From Salinivirgaceae bacterium (lineage in GTDB: Bacteria > Bacteroidota > Bacteroidia > Bacteroidales > SZUA-534), in assembly GCA_024405635.1 (NCBI GenBank), contig JAKSOL010000021.1:1-56350 (forward strand): DNA of 56,350 bases, read 5' to 3'. The position numbers were made by a program, and so were the translations under genes. The notes under the pieces are model-generated. The model ran no database searches, was not told the origin of the DNA, and worked only from the letters and a program-made list of their open reading frames with translations. Below are positions 30,302-40,672 of this stretch, piece by piece; the stretch's first letter is position 1; each line of letters starts with the position of its first letter.

Positions 30302-30691
30302 ATGACAGATCCAATAGCAGATTTCCTTACAAGAATAAGGAATGCTCAAATGGCAAAACACAAAGTTGTTGAAATACCTGCTTCAAATATGAAGAAGAGT
30401 ATGACCAAAATTTTGTTTGATAATGGTTATATTCTAAACTATAAATTTGAAGATGAGCAGAATATAATTAAAATTGCGCTTAAGTATAATCAACAAACAA
30501 AAGAACCGGTTATCAAAAACCTTGAAAGAGTAAGCCGTCCTGGTTTGCGTCAATATAAAGGGGTTGAAGAACTTCCTCGTGTATTGAATGGACTAGGTAT
30601 TGCTATCGTTTCTACATCTCAAGGTGTGATGTCTGATAAAGAGGCTCGCGCTAAGAATGTTGGTGGCGAAGTTTTGTGTTACATTTATTAA
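30302..30691 (+). CDS. rpsH: 30S ribosomal protein S8
   Basis: 129 residues, a core 16S binder that in E. coli represses the spc operon. [20 protein letters not shown] at the start and [20 protein letters not shown] near the end are the RNA-binding signatures. Confidence 0.97.
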   Translation: MTDPIADFLTRIRNAQMAKHKVVEIPASNMKKSMTKILFDNGYILNYKFEDEQNIIKIALKYNQQTKEPVIKNLERVSRPGLRQYKGVEELPRVLNGLGIAIVSTSQGVMSDKEARAKNVGGEVLCYIY

Positions 30692-30706
30692 TTATAAAAT
30701 TACAAC

Positions 30707-31267
30707 ATGTCACGTATTGGAAAATTACCTGTAGCTATACCAGCTGGTGTTACTGTTACTGTTGACAATAACAACGTGGTAGTAGTAAAAGGGCCCAAAG
30801 GAACATTAACTCAAGAAGTTAATCCTATCATCAAAGTGAATGTTGATGGTGCACAAGTCGTTTTGGAGCGTCCAGACGATGAGATTGCAAGCAAATCTAT
30901 GCATGGTTTGTATCGTGCGCTTATCAACAATATGGTTGAAGGTGTTTCTAAAGGGTTCACATTAGAAATGGAGTTTGTTGGTGTGGGATACCGCGCTGAG
31001 TCTAACGGTCAAATGTTAGAAATGAGTCTTGGTTATTCTCATAGCATTTTCTTTGAAATGCCACCTGAGATTAAAGTTGAAGCAAAAACTGAGAAACGAA
31101 GCAACCCAATTTTGAAATTGGAAAGTTGTGATAAACAACTAATTGGTCAAGTTGCAGCTAAGATTCGTTCTTTCCGTATGCCAGAACCTTACAAAGGAAA
31201 AGGTATCAAGTTTATGAATGAGAACATTCGTCGTAAAGTTGGTAAGTCTGGTGGTAAGGCTAAATAA
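30707..31267 (+). CDS. rplF: 50S ribosomal protein L6
   Basis: 186 residues with two similar halves near the factor-binding site. MSRIGKLPVAIPAGVTV opens the first. The C-terminal PEPYKGKGIKFMNENIRRKVGKSG is the family signature; positions are complete and unbroken. Confidence 0.97.
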   Translation: MSRIGKLPVAIPAGVTVTVDNNNVVVVKGPKGTLTQEVNPIIKVNVDGAQVVLERPDDEIASKSMHGLYRALINNMVEGVSKGFTLEMEFVGVGYRAESNGQMLEMSLGYSHSIFFEMPPEIKVEAKTEKRSNPILKLESCDKQLIGQVAAKIRSFRMPEPYKGKGIKFMNENIRRKVGKSGGKAK

Positions 31268-31289
31268 TAACTATTAAAAAAAGTAAATT

Positions 31290-31646
31290 ATGGCTACAAA
31301 TAAAATAGAAAGACGCAATAAGATCAAAGCTAGCATTCGTTGTAATGTTAGTGGTACTCCAGAGAAGCCAAGAATGTCTGTTTTTCGCAGTAACAAACAA
31401 ATTTCAGTTCAAATTATTGACGATGTTGCAGGTGTTACACTTGTTTCTGCCACATCTTTAGTTAAAGAGGTTGCTGAAGCAAAAGAAACCAAGACACAAA
31501 AAGCTGAAAAAGTTGGTGAAGCAATTGCAAAGAAAGCTTTGGAAAAAGGTATTTCTGAGGTTGTATTTGATCGCAATGGATTTTTGTATCATGGTAGAGT
31601 AAAAGCCTTGGCTGACGCTGCCCGTAAAGGAGGACTTAAATTTTAG
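31290..31646 (+). CDS. rplR: 50S ribosomal protein L18
   Basis: 118 residues, binds 5S r[23 protein letters not shown] with [14 protein letters not shown], and the final [20 protein letters not shown] identify it. Confidence 0.96.
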   Translation: MATNKIERRNKIKASIRCNVSGTPEKPRMSVFRSNKQISVQIIDDVAGVTLVSATSLVKEVAEAKETKTQKAEKVGEAIAKKALEKGISEVVFDRNGFLYHGRVKALADAARKGGLKF

Positions 31647-31651
31647 AAATT

Positions 31652-32164
31652 ATGTCAAGCATTAGAAAGATAAAAACTACAGATCTTGAATTGAAAGATC
31701 GTTTGGTAGCAGTAAACCGTGTTACCAAAGTAACTAAAGGTGGTAGAGCGTTTACTTTTTCTGCCATTGTAGTTGTTGGTGACGAGGCTGGCGTTGTTGG
31801 CTATGGACTTGGTAAAGCTAATGAGGTTACAACAGCAATTAGTAAAGGTATTGAGGATGCTAAAAAGAACTTAATTAAGGTTCCAGTTATTCACAATACT
31901 CTTCCTCATGCGCAAACAGCTGTTTATGGTGGTGCACAAGTATATATTTCACCTGCATCTCATGGTACCGGTGTAAAAGCTGGTGGTGCTATGCGTGCCG
32001 TTCTTGAGAGTGTTGGTGTAAAAGACTGCTTGGCTAAATCTAAAGGTTCTTCAAACCCTCACAACGTTGTTAAAGCAACAATTGAAGCTTTGGCTCAAAT
32101 GCGCGATGCGTATACTGTTGCTTATGATAGAGGTGTTTCGTTGGATAAAGTATTCAAAGGTTAA
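31652..32164 (+). CDS. rpsE: 30S ribosomal protein S5
   Basis: 170 residues, part of the mRNA entry channel; spectinomycin-resistance changes lie in its first loop in other species. [20 protein letters not shown] is that N-terminal part; [20 protein letters not shown] is the C-terminal signature. Confidence 0.97.
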   Translation: MSSIRKIKTTDLELKDRLVAVNRVTKVTKGGRAFTFSAIVVVGDEAGVVGYGLGKANEVTTAISKGIEDAKKNLIKVPVIHNTLPHAQTAVYGGAQVYISPASHGTGVKAGGAMRAVLESVGVKDCLAKSKGSSNPHNVVKATIEALAQMRDAYTVAYDRGVSLDKVFKG

Positions 32165-32175
32165 TATTTAACGTC

Positions 32176-32358
32176 ATGGCTAAATATCGTATTAAACAAG
32201 TTAAGAGCAAAATTGGCAGTTCTAAACGCCAAATTGCGACCCTTGCAGCACTCGGTTTGCGCAAGATGAATCAGGTTGTTGAGCATGACGCTAAACCTGA
32301 GATTTTGGGAATGATAAATGCAGTAAAACATTTAGTTTCTTTTGAAGAAATAAAATAA
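32176..32358 (+). CDS. rpmD: 50S ribosomal protein L30
   Basis: 60 residues. KYRIKQVKSKIGSSKRQIAT followed by LAALGLRKMNQVVEHDAKPE is the complete compact L30 fold. Confidence 0.95.
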   Translation: MAKYRIKQVKSKIGSSKRQIATLAALGLRKMNQVVEHDAKPEILGMINAVKHLVSFEEIK

Positions 32359-32367
32359 GAATTTGTT

Positions 32368-32814
32368 ATGGATTTGAGCAATTTAAAACCAGCGTTTGGC
32401 TCTGTTAAAACATCGAAAAGAATTGGCCGTGGTGCTGGTTCTGGTAAAGGTGGCACCTCTACCCGTGGTCATAAAGGAGCTAAATCACGTTCTGGTTATT
32501 CGACTAAAATCGGTTTTGAAGGAGGTCAAATGCCTTTGCAACGTCGCGTTCCAAAATTCGGTTTTAAAAATATCAACAGAGTTGAGTATAAAGCAGTGAA
32601 TGTTGGCGATTTGCAAAAGCTTGCTGAGGCTAAGGGCATTACAGATTTTGAGCCAGTTGTGCTTGTGGAAAATGGTTTGGTTGGTCCAAATGATAAGATT
32701 AAGATCTTGGGCAATGGTAAATTGTCTTTGGCAATCAATGTGAAAGCTCACGCTTTCTCTAAAACAGCAGCAGCTGCTATTGAGGCACAAAAAGGTACAG
32801 TAGTAACTTTGTAA
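32368..32814 (+). CDS. rplO: 50S ribosomal protein L15
   Basis: 148 residues. The Gly/Arg-rich N-terminal extension (RIGRGAGSGKGGTSTRGHKG) threads into 23S rRNA. The middle GGQMPLQRRVPKFGFKNINR and the C-terminal globular part match bacterial L15. Confidence 0.97.
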   Translation: MDLSNLKPAFGSVKTSKRIGRGAGSGKGGTSTRGHKGAKSRSGYSTKIGFEGGQMPLQRRVPKFGFKNINRVEYKAVNVGDLQKLAEAKGITDFEPVVLVENGLVGPNDKIKILGNGKLSLAINVKAHAFSKTAAAAIEAQKGTVVTL

Positions 32815-32824
32815 TCTTACATTG

Positions 32825-34153
32825 ATGAAGAGATTTATAGAAACCTTAAAGAATATTTGGAGGATAGAGGATCTTAAGACAAGAATTGTCAATACGATCT
32901 TGTTAATTTTAGTTTATAGACTTGGAACCATGGTAGTATTGCCAGGTGTCGATCCAACTCAATTAGCCGAATTGAAGAATCAAACTTCTGGTGGTATTTT
33001 GGGTTTGGTTGATATGTTCTCAGGAGGTGCATTTTCTAATGCTTCTATCTTTGCACTTGGTATTATGCCATATATTTCTGCATCTATTGTTATTCAATTG
33101 TTAGGAATGGCAATTCCATACTTCCAAAGATTGCAACGTGAAGGAGAGAGCGGAAGAAGGAAAATTAACCAAATTACACGTTATTTGACAGTTGTCATTT
33201 TGATGTTGCAAGCCCCAGGTTATATTGCTAACCTTCATTCTCAACTTCCTGAAAGTGCATTTATATTAAAAGGTACTTATTTTATCGTCTCTTCAATGTT
33301 TATTCTAACAGCAGGTACCATGTTTGTAATGTGGCTTGGTGAAAGAATTACTGATAAAGGATTGGGAAATGGTATCTCTTTGATTATCATGATTGGTATT
33401 ATTGCACGTCTTCCTTCTGCTCTTTGGGTAGAGTTTATTTCGCGCTTGAATGAGCAAGGTGGAGGTTTGGTTGTTTTCTTGCTTGAAATTATTGCATTGG
33501 GACTTGTTATCCTATTTACAATTCTTTTGGTGCAAGGAACTCGTAAAATACCAGTGCAATATGCTAAGCGTATTGTTGGAAATAAACAATACGGAGGTGT
33601 TCGCCAATATATTCCATTGAAAGTTAATGCAGCTGGCGTTATGCCAATCATTTTTGCTCAAGCAATTATGTTTTTACCTGTAGTGCTAGTTGGTTTTTCA
33701 AATACTGAAACTGCTTCTGGTATTGCTGCTGCACTTTCTAATCCTGTTGGTTTTTGGTATAATTTCACCGTAGCTGTTTTGATTATTCTATTCACTTATT
33801 TCTATACTGCTATTATTATTAACCCTACACAAATGGCAGAAGAAATGAAGAAGAATGGTGGTTTTATTCCTGGTGTTAAACCAGGACATAATACTGTTGA
33901 GTTCCTTGATACAATTATGTCAAGAATTACCCTCCCAGGTTCTATTTTCCTTGCAATCATAGCAATTTTGCCGGCTTTCGCTATGATAGCAGATGTTCAA
34001 AGTAGTTTTGCTTACTTCTATGGAGGTACATCATTGCTGATTATGGTAGGTGTTGTTCTTGATACTTTGCAACAGATTGAAAGCCATTTGTTAATGCGTC
34101 ATTATGATGGATTGATGAAAAATGGTAGAATTAAAGGACGTTCGGCCATTTAA
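32825..34153 (+). CDS. secY: Protein translocase subunit SecY
   Basis: Channel subunit of the Sec translocon, 442 residues with ten membrane helices. PGVDPTQLAEL follows TM1; the plug region is GLVDMFSGGAFSNASIFALG; PYISASIVIQLLGM is TM2. The C-terminal MKNGRIKGRSAI is typical. I start it at the ATG at 32825 rather than a TTG one codon earlier. The 113 bp after it have no gene; many Bacteroidales carry map at this spot. Confidence 0.97.
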   Translation: MKRFIETLKNIWRIEDLKTRIVNTILLILVYRLGTMVVLPGVDPTQLAELKNQTSGGILGLVDMFSGGAFSNASIFALGIMPYISASIVIQLLGMAIPYFQRLQREGESGRRKINQITRYLTVVILMLQAPGYIANLHSQLPESAFILKGTYFIVSSMFILTAGTMFVMWLGERITDKGLGNGISLIIMIGIIARLPSALWVEFISRLNEQGGGLVVFLLEIIALGLVILFTILLVQGTRKIPVQYAKRIVGNKQYGGVRQYIPLKVNAAGVMPIIFAQAIMFLPVVLVGFSNTETASGIAAALSNPVGFWYNFTVAVLIILFTYFYTAIIINPTQMAEEMKKNGGFIPGVKPGHNTVEFLDTIMSRITLPGSIFLAIIAILPAFAMIADVQSSFAYFYGGTSLLIMVGVVLDTLQQIESHLLMRHYDGLMKNGRIKGRSAI

Positions 34154-34266
34154 TAATTCAACCGTATATTTCATATAACTAAAGTGCGCAATTGAGTTAG
34201 ATAGAAATTGTAGACGTCTGAGTATAGAATTGTCAAGGTTGAATAGATAAATTTAGAATAGATAAT

Positions 34267-34485
34267 ATGGCAAAACAAGCATCAATAGAACAAGATGGTA
34301 CAATTGCTGAAGCTTTGTCGAATGCAATGTTTCGTGTAGTTCTTGAAAATGGGTTGGAGATTACAGCTCATATTTCAGGTAAAATGAGAATGCATTACAT
34401 TAAGATTTTGCCTGGTGATAAAGTAAAAGTTGAGATGTCCCCATATGATTTAACAAAGGGGCGTATCGCATTTAGGTACAAATAA
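34267..34485 (+). CDS. infA: Translation initiation factor IF-1
   Basis: 72 residues, OB fold, binds the A site of the 30S subunit. The sequence [20 protein letters not shown], then [20 protein letters not shown] and [13 protein letters not shown], covers the whole protein. Confidence 0.98.
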   Translation: MAKQASIEQDGTIAEALSNAMFRVVLENGLEITAHISGKMRMHYIKILPGDKVKVEMSPYDLTKGRIAFRYK

Positions 34486-34496
34486 AAGATTAAAAG

Positions 34497-34613
34497 ATGA
34501 AAGTAAGGGCATCAGTAAAAAAGCGTAGCGACGATTGTAAAATCGTTCGTCGCAAAGGACGTTTGTATGTGATTAACAAAAAAAATCCTAAATTTAAACA
34601 ACGTCAAGGATAA
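34497..34613 (+). CDS. rpmJ: 50S ribosomal protein L36 (zinc-free type)
   Basis: 38 residues: it starts [13 protein letters not shown] and ends NPKFKQRQG. Only one cysteine remains (residue 14); the other zinc ligands of the CxxC...C...H form are replaced, including Phe where histidine usually stands. This zinc-free form is usual for Bacteroidota. It is 11 bp after infA and 44 bp before rpsM. Confidence 0.95.
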   Translation: MKVRASVKKRSDDCKIVRRKGRLYVINKKNPKFKQRQG

Positions 34614-34657
34614 TTGACTAATTTTGCAAACCAAAATTTTAATTTAAAAAGTAATTT

Positions 34658-35035
34658 ATGGCACGTTTGGTTGGTGTTGATTTACCAAATAACAAAAGAG
34701 GAGAAATCGGTTTGACATACATCTTTGGTATTGGTCGTAGCAGCGCAAGAACAATTCTTGAGAAAGCTGGTATTGATTTTGATACTAAAGTTGGTGATTG
34801 GACTGATTCAGAAATAGCAACTCTACGCAAAATCTTAGGTGAAGGATATAAATTGGAAGGTGAACTTCGTTCAGAAATTCAATTAAATATTAAACGCCTT
34901 ATGGATATTGGTTGTTATAGAGGTGTTCGCCATCGTTTAGGTTTACCTGTTCGTGGTCAAAATACTCGTAACAATGCGCGTACTCGTAAGGGACGTAAGA
35001 AAACTGTTGCTAATAAAAAGAAAGCCACTAAATAA
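34658..35035 (+). CDS. rpsM: 30S ribosomal protein S13
   Basis: 125 residues, contacts the P-site tRNA and the 50S subunit. [20 protein letters not shown] and [20 protein letters not shown] are the signatures; the end is a basic Lys-rich tail. Confidence 0.97.
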   Translation: MARLVGVDLPNNKRGEIGLTYIFGIGRSSARTILEKAGIDFDTKVGDWTDSEIATLRKILGEGYKLEGELRSEIQLNIKRLMDIGCYRGVRHRLGLPVRGQNTRNNARTRKGRKKTVANKKKATK

Positions 35036-35047
35036 TAGAAAGTAATT

Positions 35048-35437
35048 ATGGCACAGAAGTCAAAAACTACTAGAAAAAAAGTTGTAAAAGTTGAAGCTAC
35101 AGGTGCAGTGCACATTCATTCTTCATTTAACAATATTATTGTTTCTATGACCAACAGTGATGGCGAGGTAATTTCATGGTCGTCGGCTGGTAAAAATGGT
35201 TTTAGAGGATCTAAGAAGAACACTCCCTATGCTGCTCAAGTTGCTGCAGAAGATTGCGCAAAAGTTGCTTACGAGGCAGGTATGCGTAAAGCAAAAGTTT
35301 ATGTGAAAGGTCCAGGTGCTGGTCGTGAATCAGCAATTAGAACTGTTCACAATATGGGAATTGAAGTGTTGGAAATCATAGATGTTACCCCACTTCCTCA
35401 CAATGGTTGCCGTCCTCCAAAAAGACGTCGCGTTTAA
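35048..35437 (+). CDS. rpsK: 30S ribosomal protein S11
   Basis: 129 residues on the platform. [40 protein letters not shown] and the end [18 protein letters not shown] are diagnostic. Confidence 0.98.
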   Translation: MAQKSKTTRKKVVKVEATGAVHIHSSFNNIIVSMTNSDGEVISWSSAGKNGFRGSKKNTPYAAQVAAEDCAKVAYEAGMRKAKVYVKGPGAGRESAIRTVHNMGIEVLEIIDVTPLPHNGCRPPKRRRV

Positions 35438-35468
35438 TTTTTAGTTAAAACGATAAAAAAGAATACAA

Positions 35469-36077
35469 ATGGCTCGATACATTGGACCAAAAACAAAGAT
35501 TGCCAGAAAATTAGGAGAGGCAATTTATGGCTCGGACAAGTATTTTGAACGCAGAAACTTTCCTCCTGGCCAACATGGTTTGAATAAGAAAAGAAAAAAA
35601 TCTTCTGAGTATGGTGTGCAATTGTTGGAGAAACAAAAAGCTAAATACACTTATGGTGTTTTAGAGCGTCAATTCTCTAACTTGTTCAGCAGAGCACAAA
35701 GAAGTAAGGGTATTACTGGTGAGGTTTTGCTACAATTGTTGGAATCTAGATTGGATAACGTTGTTTATCGTTTAGGTATAGCTCCAACTAGAGCTGCTGC
35801 AAGACAACTTGTATCTCATAAACATATTGTTGTTGATGGTAATGTTTTGAATATTCCTTCGTATACAGTTAAAGCAGGTCAAGTTGTTGGTGTACGTGAA
35901 AAGTCAAAGTCTCTTGAGGTTATTTCAAATTCTTTGGCTGGTACAAATCACAGCAAATATTCATGGTTGGAATGGAATAATGAAAATGTTGCAGGTACAT
36001 TCCTTAATGTTCCTGAGCGTAGTGACATTCCAGAGAATATTAAAGAACAATTGATTGTAGAACTTTATTCTAAGTAA
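35469..36077 (+). CDS. rpsD: 30S ribosomal protein S4
   Basis: 202 residues; primary 16S binder that in E. coli regulates the alpha operon. [20 protein letters not shown] opens a zinc-free N-terminus (no cysteines); the S4 RNA-binding domain is [23 protein letters not shown] (about 97-119). Confidence 0.97.
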   Translation: MARYIGPKTKIARKLGEAIYGSDKYFERRNFPPGQHGLNKKRKKSSEYGVQLLEKQKAKYTYGVLERQFSNLFSRAQRSKGITGEVLLQLLESRLDNVVYRLGIAPTRAAARQLVSHKHIVVDGNVLNIPSYTVKAGQVVGVREKSKSLEVISNSLAGTNHSKYSWLEWNNENVAGTFLNVPERSDIPENIKEQLIVELYSK

Positions 36078-36090
36078 TAAACTAATCATT

Positions 36091-37083
36091 ATGGCAATTT
36101 TAGCTTTTCAAAAGCCCGATAAAGTTGTAATGTTGGAATCAGACGATCGTTTTGGTAAGTTTGAATTCCGTCCATTGGAACCTGGATATGGTAATACTGT
36201 GGGTAATGCCTTGCGTAGAATATTGCTTTCTTCATTAGAAGGTTTTGCAATTACTACCATTAAAATTGAAGGTGTTGAACACGAGTTCTCTACCATTCCT
36301 GGAGTAATGGAAGACGTTACAGAAATGGTTTTGAATCTTAAACAAGTAAGATTTAAACAACAGATTGAAGATATTGATCACGAGAAGGTTTCTATTTCAA
36401 TCACTGGTCAAGATACTTTTACTGCTGGCGATATTACTCGTTTTGTTAGCGGTTTTGAGGTTTTGAATCCAGAGTTGGTTATTTGCAGAATGGATCCATC
36501 GGTTAAACTGCAAATGGATATGACTATCAACAAAGGTCGTGGTTATATTCCTTCAGATGAGAATATGCCAGTTGATGCTGAGTTCGGTGTTATTGCCATA
36601 GATTCGATTCATACTCCAATCAAAAATGTTAAGTACTCTGTAGAAAACTATAGGGTTGAGCAAAAAACTGACTATGAAAAGTTGGTTTTAGAGATCAAAA
36701 CAGATGGTTCTATTCACCCAAAAGAGGCATTGAAAGAAGCAGCTAAGATCCTTATATATCACTTCATGCTTTTCTCTGACGAGAAGATTACTATTGACGA
36801 CGGAGTTAAGTATCAAACCGAAGAGTTTGATGAAGAAGTTTTGCACATGCGTCAACTGTTAAAGACTAAATTGATTGACATGGATTTGTCGGTTCGTGCT
36901 CTTAACTGTTTGAAGGCTGCCGATGTAGAAACATTAGGAGATTTGTGCACATATAATAAAAACGACCTATTAAAGTTCCGTAACTTTGGTAGAAAATCGT
37001 TAACCGAGCTAGAGGATTTGCTTGATTCAATGAATCTTACCTTTGGAATGGACATCACTAAGTATAAACTTGAGAAAGATTAA
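36091..37083 (+). CDS. rpoA: RNA polymerase alpha subunit
   Basis: 330 residues. The N-terminal dimerisation domain includes [20 protein letters not shown] (about 25-44). The C-terminal domain, which contacts UP elements and activators, has [16 protein letters not shown] and [19 protein letters not shown]. rplQ starts 5 bp later. Confidence 0.98.
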   Translation: MAILAFQKPDKVVMLESDDRFGKFEFRPLEPGYGNTVGNALRRILLSSLEGFAITTIKIEGVEHEFSTIPGVMEDVTEMVLNLKQVRFKQQIEDIDHEKVSISITGQDTFTAGDITRFVSGFEVLNPELVICRMDPSVKLQMDMTINKGRGYIPSDENMPVDAEFGVIAIDSIHTPIKNVKYSVENYRVEQKTDYEKLVLEIKTDGSIHPKEALKEAAKILIYHFMLFSDEKITIDDGVKYQTEEFDEEVLHMRQLLKTKLIDMDLSVRALNCLKAADVETLGDLCTYNKNDLLKFRNFGRKSLTELEDLLDSMNLTFGMDITKYKLEKD

Positions 37084-37088
37084 TAGCG

Positions 37089-37580
37089 ATGAGACACAAT
37101 AAAAGTTTTAATCACTTGGGCAGAAAATCTGCTCACAGAAATTCAATGTTGGCCAATATGGCTTCATCGTTGATTCTGCACAAACGTATCTCTACTACTG
37201 TTGCAAAAGCTAAGGCTTTGAAAACTTTTGTAGAGCCATTGATTACTAAATCAAAGGTTGATTCAACTCATTCACGCCGTGTTGTTTTCAGCTATCTTCA
37301 AGATAAGGATAGTGTATCTGAATTGTTCCGTGAAGTTGCTGTAAAAGTTGGCAACCGTCCTGGTGGTTACACTAGAATTTTGAAGACTGGTACACGTGTG
37401 GGCGATAGCGCTGAGATGTGCATTATTGAGTTGGTTGATTACAACAACAACTACTCACAAAGTGCTAAAACCGAAGCTAAAGCTGCTCCTAAAACACGTC
37501 GTTCTTCTTCTAAGAAAAAAGTTGAAGCAGCTGAAGAAGCAACTGTTGTTGAAGTTGCTGCAGAAGAAAAGGCAGAATAA
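37089..37580 (+). CDS. rplQ: 50S ribosomal protein L17
   Basis: 163 residues. [20 protein letters not shown] is the diagnostic start, and [20 protein letters not shown] closes the conserved core at about residue 115. The last 45 residues are a low-complexity Ala/Lys/Glu tail ([20 protein letters not shown]) absent from E. coli L17 but common in Bacteroidota. Last gene of the operon. Confidence 0.97.
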   Translation: MRHNKSFNHLGRKSAHRNSMLANMASSLILHKRISTTVAKAKALKTFVEPLITKSKVDSTHSRRVVFSYLQDKDSVSELFREVAVKVGNRPGGYTRILKTGTRVGDSAEMCIIELVDYNNNYSQSAKTEAKAAPKTRRSSSKKKVEAAEEATVVEVAAEEKAE

Positions 37581-37598
37581 TTTAGTATTATATGCATT

Positions 37599-37634
37599 AA
37601 AAGGTCGATTCCAAATGGATTCGACCTTTTTTAT
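37599..37634 (+). terminator. Terminator of the ribosomal operon
   Basis: AAAAGGTCGATTCC (37599-37612) pairs with GGATTCGACCTTTT (37617-37630) with one mismatch and is followed by T's. Confidence 0.85.
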
Positions 37635-37733
37635 TTTCTTATTTAGCTGTTTTTCAGTGTAATTAATATTCTTTTTTGAGGTGTGTGAGAATGTCATTTT
37701 ATATATTCGCACAAATTTTTAAACTTAATTAAA

Positions 37734-38705
37734 ATGAAAAAGTTTTTCTTTTTTGCTTTAGGTGTTATAAGCGCCTTTGTTATAGTTGGATGTTCTGCAT
37801 CTTATACTTCTGATTCTAAAATTGTGTCTAAGGTTGATTCTATAAGTTATGTTATGGGAGCTTATGACGGTCGAGGTGTTGTTAAAAATATGAATGCTTT
37901 AGGGTTGGATACTATTATCGATGTAAAGAAATATGTTCAATCTTTGTTTGAAGTTGCAATGTCTGGTAAAAAAGTTGAAGAGCCAGATTCTTCTTTCCAA
38001 AAACGCTTTTCAAAATTTGTATACGACCTTAGAAATAACTCTCAACAATTATCTAATGGAGAGGAAAATTTATCTTTTGAGGTTCCAAGTAAGAGTTTTT
38101 TAGATTCTGCTAGTGTGATAATGGGCAGTCTTGATGGTCAGAATATAAGAAATGGTTTTGAACAAGAAGGTTATGATTCTCTTGTTGTTCTTCGTTTGTA
38201 TCTTGAAGGAATACGTGATGTAACTAATGGTAGAGGACGTATTGATATTGATGCAAATATTTCGAAGGTTCGCACTTATTTTGATTCTATTCAACAAGCT
38301 GAGTTTATGGCAAAATATGGTGATAACCTTCGTAAGGGAAAAGAATTTTTGGCTGTTAATAAAGGAGATTCAGATGTTGTTGAAACTGAAAGCGGTTTGC
38401 AATATAAGGTTATTGTGAAAGGTAATGGTAAAAAGCCAAAAGTTACAGATAGAGTAAAGGTTCATTATACAGGTACATTAATAGATGGATTAGTTTTTGA
38501 TAGTAGCGTTCAACGCGGTGAGCCTGTTGTGTTTGGTGTAAATCAAGTTATTGCAGGTTGGACTGAAGCTTTGACGTTGATGCCAGTTGGATCTAAATGG
38601 GATTTGTTTATTCCATATAATTTGGCTTATGGTGAACGTGGAGTGGGTTCTATTCCTCCATATAGCACTTTGCTTTTTACAGTAGAGTTGTTAGGAATTG
38701 AATAA
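37734..38705 (+). CDS. FKBP-type peptidyl-prolyl isomerase lipoprotein
   Basis: 323 residues. A lipoprotein signal with lipobox VIVGC (Cys about 21) is followed by two successive FKBP N-terminal-like helical regions (VDSISYVMGAYDGRGVVKNM and SASVIMGSLDGQNIRNGF). The FKBP domain starts at about residue 220: VHYTGTLIDGLVFDSS, VIAGWTEALTLMPVGSKWDL and GSIPPYSTLLFTVELLGIE. Likely a periplasmic folding helper at the outer membrane. The two dimerisation-like regions differ from the single one of E. coli FkpA. Own terminator downstream. Confidence 0.9.
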   Translation: MKKFFFFALGVISAFVIVGCSASYTSDSKIVSKVDSISYVMGAYDGRGVVKNMNALGLDTIIDVKKYVQSLFEVAMSGKKVEEPDSSFQKRFSKFVYDLRNNSQQLSNGEENLSFEVPSKSFLDSASVIMGSLDGQNIRNGFEQEGYDSLVVLRLYLEGIRDVTNGRGRIDIDANISKVRTYFDSIQQAEFMAKYGDNLRKGKEFLAVNKGDSDVVETESGLQYKVIVKGNGKKPKVTDRVKVHYTGTLIDGLVFDSSVQRGEPVVFGVNQVIAGWTEALTLMPVGSKWDLFIPYNLAYGERGVGSIPPYSTLLFTVELLGIE

Positions 38706-38721
38706 AAGCAGATATTAAGAA

Positions 38722-38765
38722 CAAGGCAAATGGCTTTTATGCTGTTTGCCATTGTTTTTTTTTAT
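38722..38765 (+). terminator. Terminator after the FKBP gene
   Basis: CAAGGCAAA (38722-38730) pairs with TTTGCC-A-TTG (38745-38754), followed by T8. Confidence 0.7.
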
Positions 38766-38772
38766 TGATACG

Positions 38773-39567
38773 ATGGATTTTAAAGGAAAGACTATTTGGG
38801 TAACAGGGGCTACTTCAGGTATTGGTGAAGGAGTAGCTTATGAATTGGCTAAATATCAAACTCGTCTTATTTTGTCGGGGCGCAATAAAGCAACGTTGGA
38901 TAAAGTTGCTAAACATTGTGAAGAGTTGGGGGCTACTACAAGAATTGAACCTTTTGATTTAGCTATTCAAGAAACAATTGAAGCTGCAGTTCACCGTGTT
39001 TTAGCTGATAATGAGAATGTTTTTGGATTATTCAACTTTGGCGGAATAAGTCAACGTTCGTTTGTTATTGATACTCCTGTTGAAATTGACCGCATTGTAA
39101 TGGAAACCAATTTTTTTGGTACGGTTGTATTAACAAAGGGGTTGTTGCCGCAAATGGTTAAAAATGGGGGCGGCGTTATAGTAGCAACTTCTAGTATTGT
39201 TGGCAAATTCGGATTCCCATATAGGTCAGCATATTCAGCATCGAAGCATGCTTTGCATGGTTTTTTTGAGAGTTTGCGAGCTGAGAATGTTCGTAATAAT
39301 ATTCAAGTTACTATGCTTTTACCTGGTAGGGTAGCAACAAATGTTTCTGTGAATGCCATAACAAATACAGGTGAGCGTTATGGGAAAATGGATAAGGGTC
39401 AAGCTGGAGGCATGTCGGTTGAAAGATCGGCAAGAATAATATGCAAAGGTGTTAGGCGAGGCAAAAAAGAAGTGCTATATGGTGGTTTCTCGACCATTAT
39501 GGTTCATATACGCCGTTGGTTTCCAAGACTTTATTATTTTTTATCATCAAGAGTTGAACCATTGTAA
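38773..39567 (+). CDS. Short-chain dehydrogenase/reductase
   Basis: 264 residues, Rossmann-fold NAD(P)-dependent oxidoreductase. The cofactor motif is VTGATSGIGEG near residue 10. FNFGGIS stands where NNAG is usual. The catalytic serine is in VATSSIVG, with Tyr and Lys in YSASK. The resemblance to DHRS7-like SDRs (GLLPQMVKNGGGVIVATSS) is general only; the substrate is unknown. I start it at the ATG at 38773, because an earlier TTG lies inside the preceding terminator. The VOC gene follows after 12 bp. Confidence 0.88.
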   Translation: MDFKGKTIWVTGATSGIGEGVAYELAKYQTRLILSGRNKATLDKVAKHCEELGATTRIEPFDLAIQETIEAAVHRVLADNENVFGLFNFGGISQRSFVIDTPVEIDRIVMETNFFGTVVLTKGLLPQMVKNGGGVIVATSSIVGKFGFPYRSAYSASKHALHGFFESLRAENVRNNIQVTMLLPGRVATNVSVNAITNTGERYGKMDKGQAGGMSVERSARIICKGVRRGKKEVLYGGFSTIMVHIRRWFPRLYYFLSSRVEPL

Positions 39568-39579
39568 ATAATATACAAT

Positions 39580-40653
39580 ATGAGTACAAAACCAGAAATT
39601 AACGGTATTCAGCAAATGGGTGTTGGAGTTCCAAACCTTGACGAGGCATGGAAGTGGTACAATACCAAATTTGGTACCGATATTAAGATTTTTGAAGAGG
39701 CTGCAATGGCCGAATATATGTTGCCTTATACAGGAGGCAAACCTCGTGAACGTCGTGCTATTCTTGCTTTGAGTATGCAAGGTGGTGGTGGTTTTGAAAT
39801 ATGGCAACATACTGGAAGAACACCGCTTATGCCTCAATTTGATGTGCAATTAGGTGATTTGGGCGTTTGCGTAACTAAATTAAAGACAGCTGATATTAAC
39901 GCTGCATTTAAGCAATTTAGCGAAAACGGGGTAGAAGTACTTTCAAAAATTGCTAAAACTCCAGAAGGCGTAAATCATTTCTTTATTCGCGATATTTATA
40001 AGAATCTTTGGGAGATAGTTGAAAATGATTTTGTTTTCAAAAAGACAAACCATTCAAATGGCGGTGTTTTTGGAGGCGTTATTGGAGTGAAAGATATAGA
40101 AGATAGTTTGCGTGTTTATCGCGACATTTTGGGATACGATGTTGTTCTTTCTGATAAGGAAGATGTTTTTGCCGATTGGGCTGGTGTTCCTGGTTGTGAG
40201 AATCGTTATCGTCGAGTTCTTTTAGCTACAACACGAAAATCGCATGGTGCCTTCTCTCCAATTTTTGGAACATCGCAACTAGAGTTGATTCAAGTGCTTG
40301 ATCGTGAGCCAAAAAAGATATATGAAGGTAGATTGTGGGGTGATCCTGGATTTATTCAAATCTGCTATGACATTACAGGAATGGATGCAATGCGTGAATT
40401 CGTAAAATCAAAAGGATTTGCTTTCACTGTTGATAGTGCTGCATCAACTAGCAATTTTGATATGGGTGAAGCATCTGGTGATTTTGCATATATTGAAGCT
40501 CCAGAGGGTACTTTGATTGAATTTGTTGAGACTCACAAAGTTCCAATTATTAAAAAATTGGGTTTGTCAATCAATCTTAAAGGACGTAAAGAAAACAAAC
40601 CATTGCCAATGTGGTTGTTAAAATTGTTCTCGGTTTTGCGAGTAAAATTCTAA
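39580..40653 (+). CDS. Double VOC-domain protein
   Basis: 357 residues with two vicinal-oxygen-chelate (glyoxalase/dioxygenase) units: INGIQQMGVGVPNLDEAWKW (about 8-27) through FFIRDIYKNLWEIVEN, and GGVIGVKDIEDSLRVYRDIL (about 163-182) through FAYIEAPEGTLIEFVE. The Glu residues at the end of each half may be metal ligands. I cannot name the reaction. It is probably co-transcribed with the SDR, suggesting a shared small-molecule pathway. Confidence 0.85.
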   Translation: MSTKPEINGIQQMGVGVPNLDEAWKWYNTKFGTDIKIFEEAAMAEYMLPYTGGKPRERRAILALSMQGGGGFEIWQHTGRTPLMPQFDVQLGDLGVCVTKLKTADINAAFKQFSENGVEVLSKIAKTPEGVNHFFIRDIYKNLWEIVENDFVFKKTNHSNGGVFGGVIGVKDIEDSLRVYRDILGYDVVLSDKEDVFADWAGVPGCENRYRRVLLATTRKSHGAFSPIFGTSQLELIQVLDREPKKIYEGRLWGDPGFIQICYDITGMDAMREFVKSKGFAFTVDSAASTSNFDMGEASGDFAYIEAPEGTLIEFVETHKVPIIKKLGLSINLKGRKENKPLPMWLLKLFSVLRVKF

Positions 40654-40672
40654 ATCAAGTAAAAACAAGAAT

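Noticed and set aside
38746..38772. Earlier TTG start of the short-chain dehydrogenase
   Set aside because: It lies in the stem and T-run of the upstream terminator, and the conserved domain begins at the ATG at 38773.
39580..40653. 4-hydroxyphenylpyruvate dioxygenase
   Set aside because: The double VOC layout is similar, but the metal-ligand and C-terminal signature motifs of that enzyme are not recognisable.
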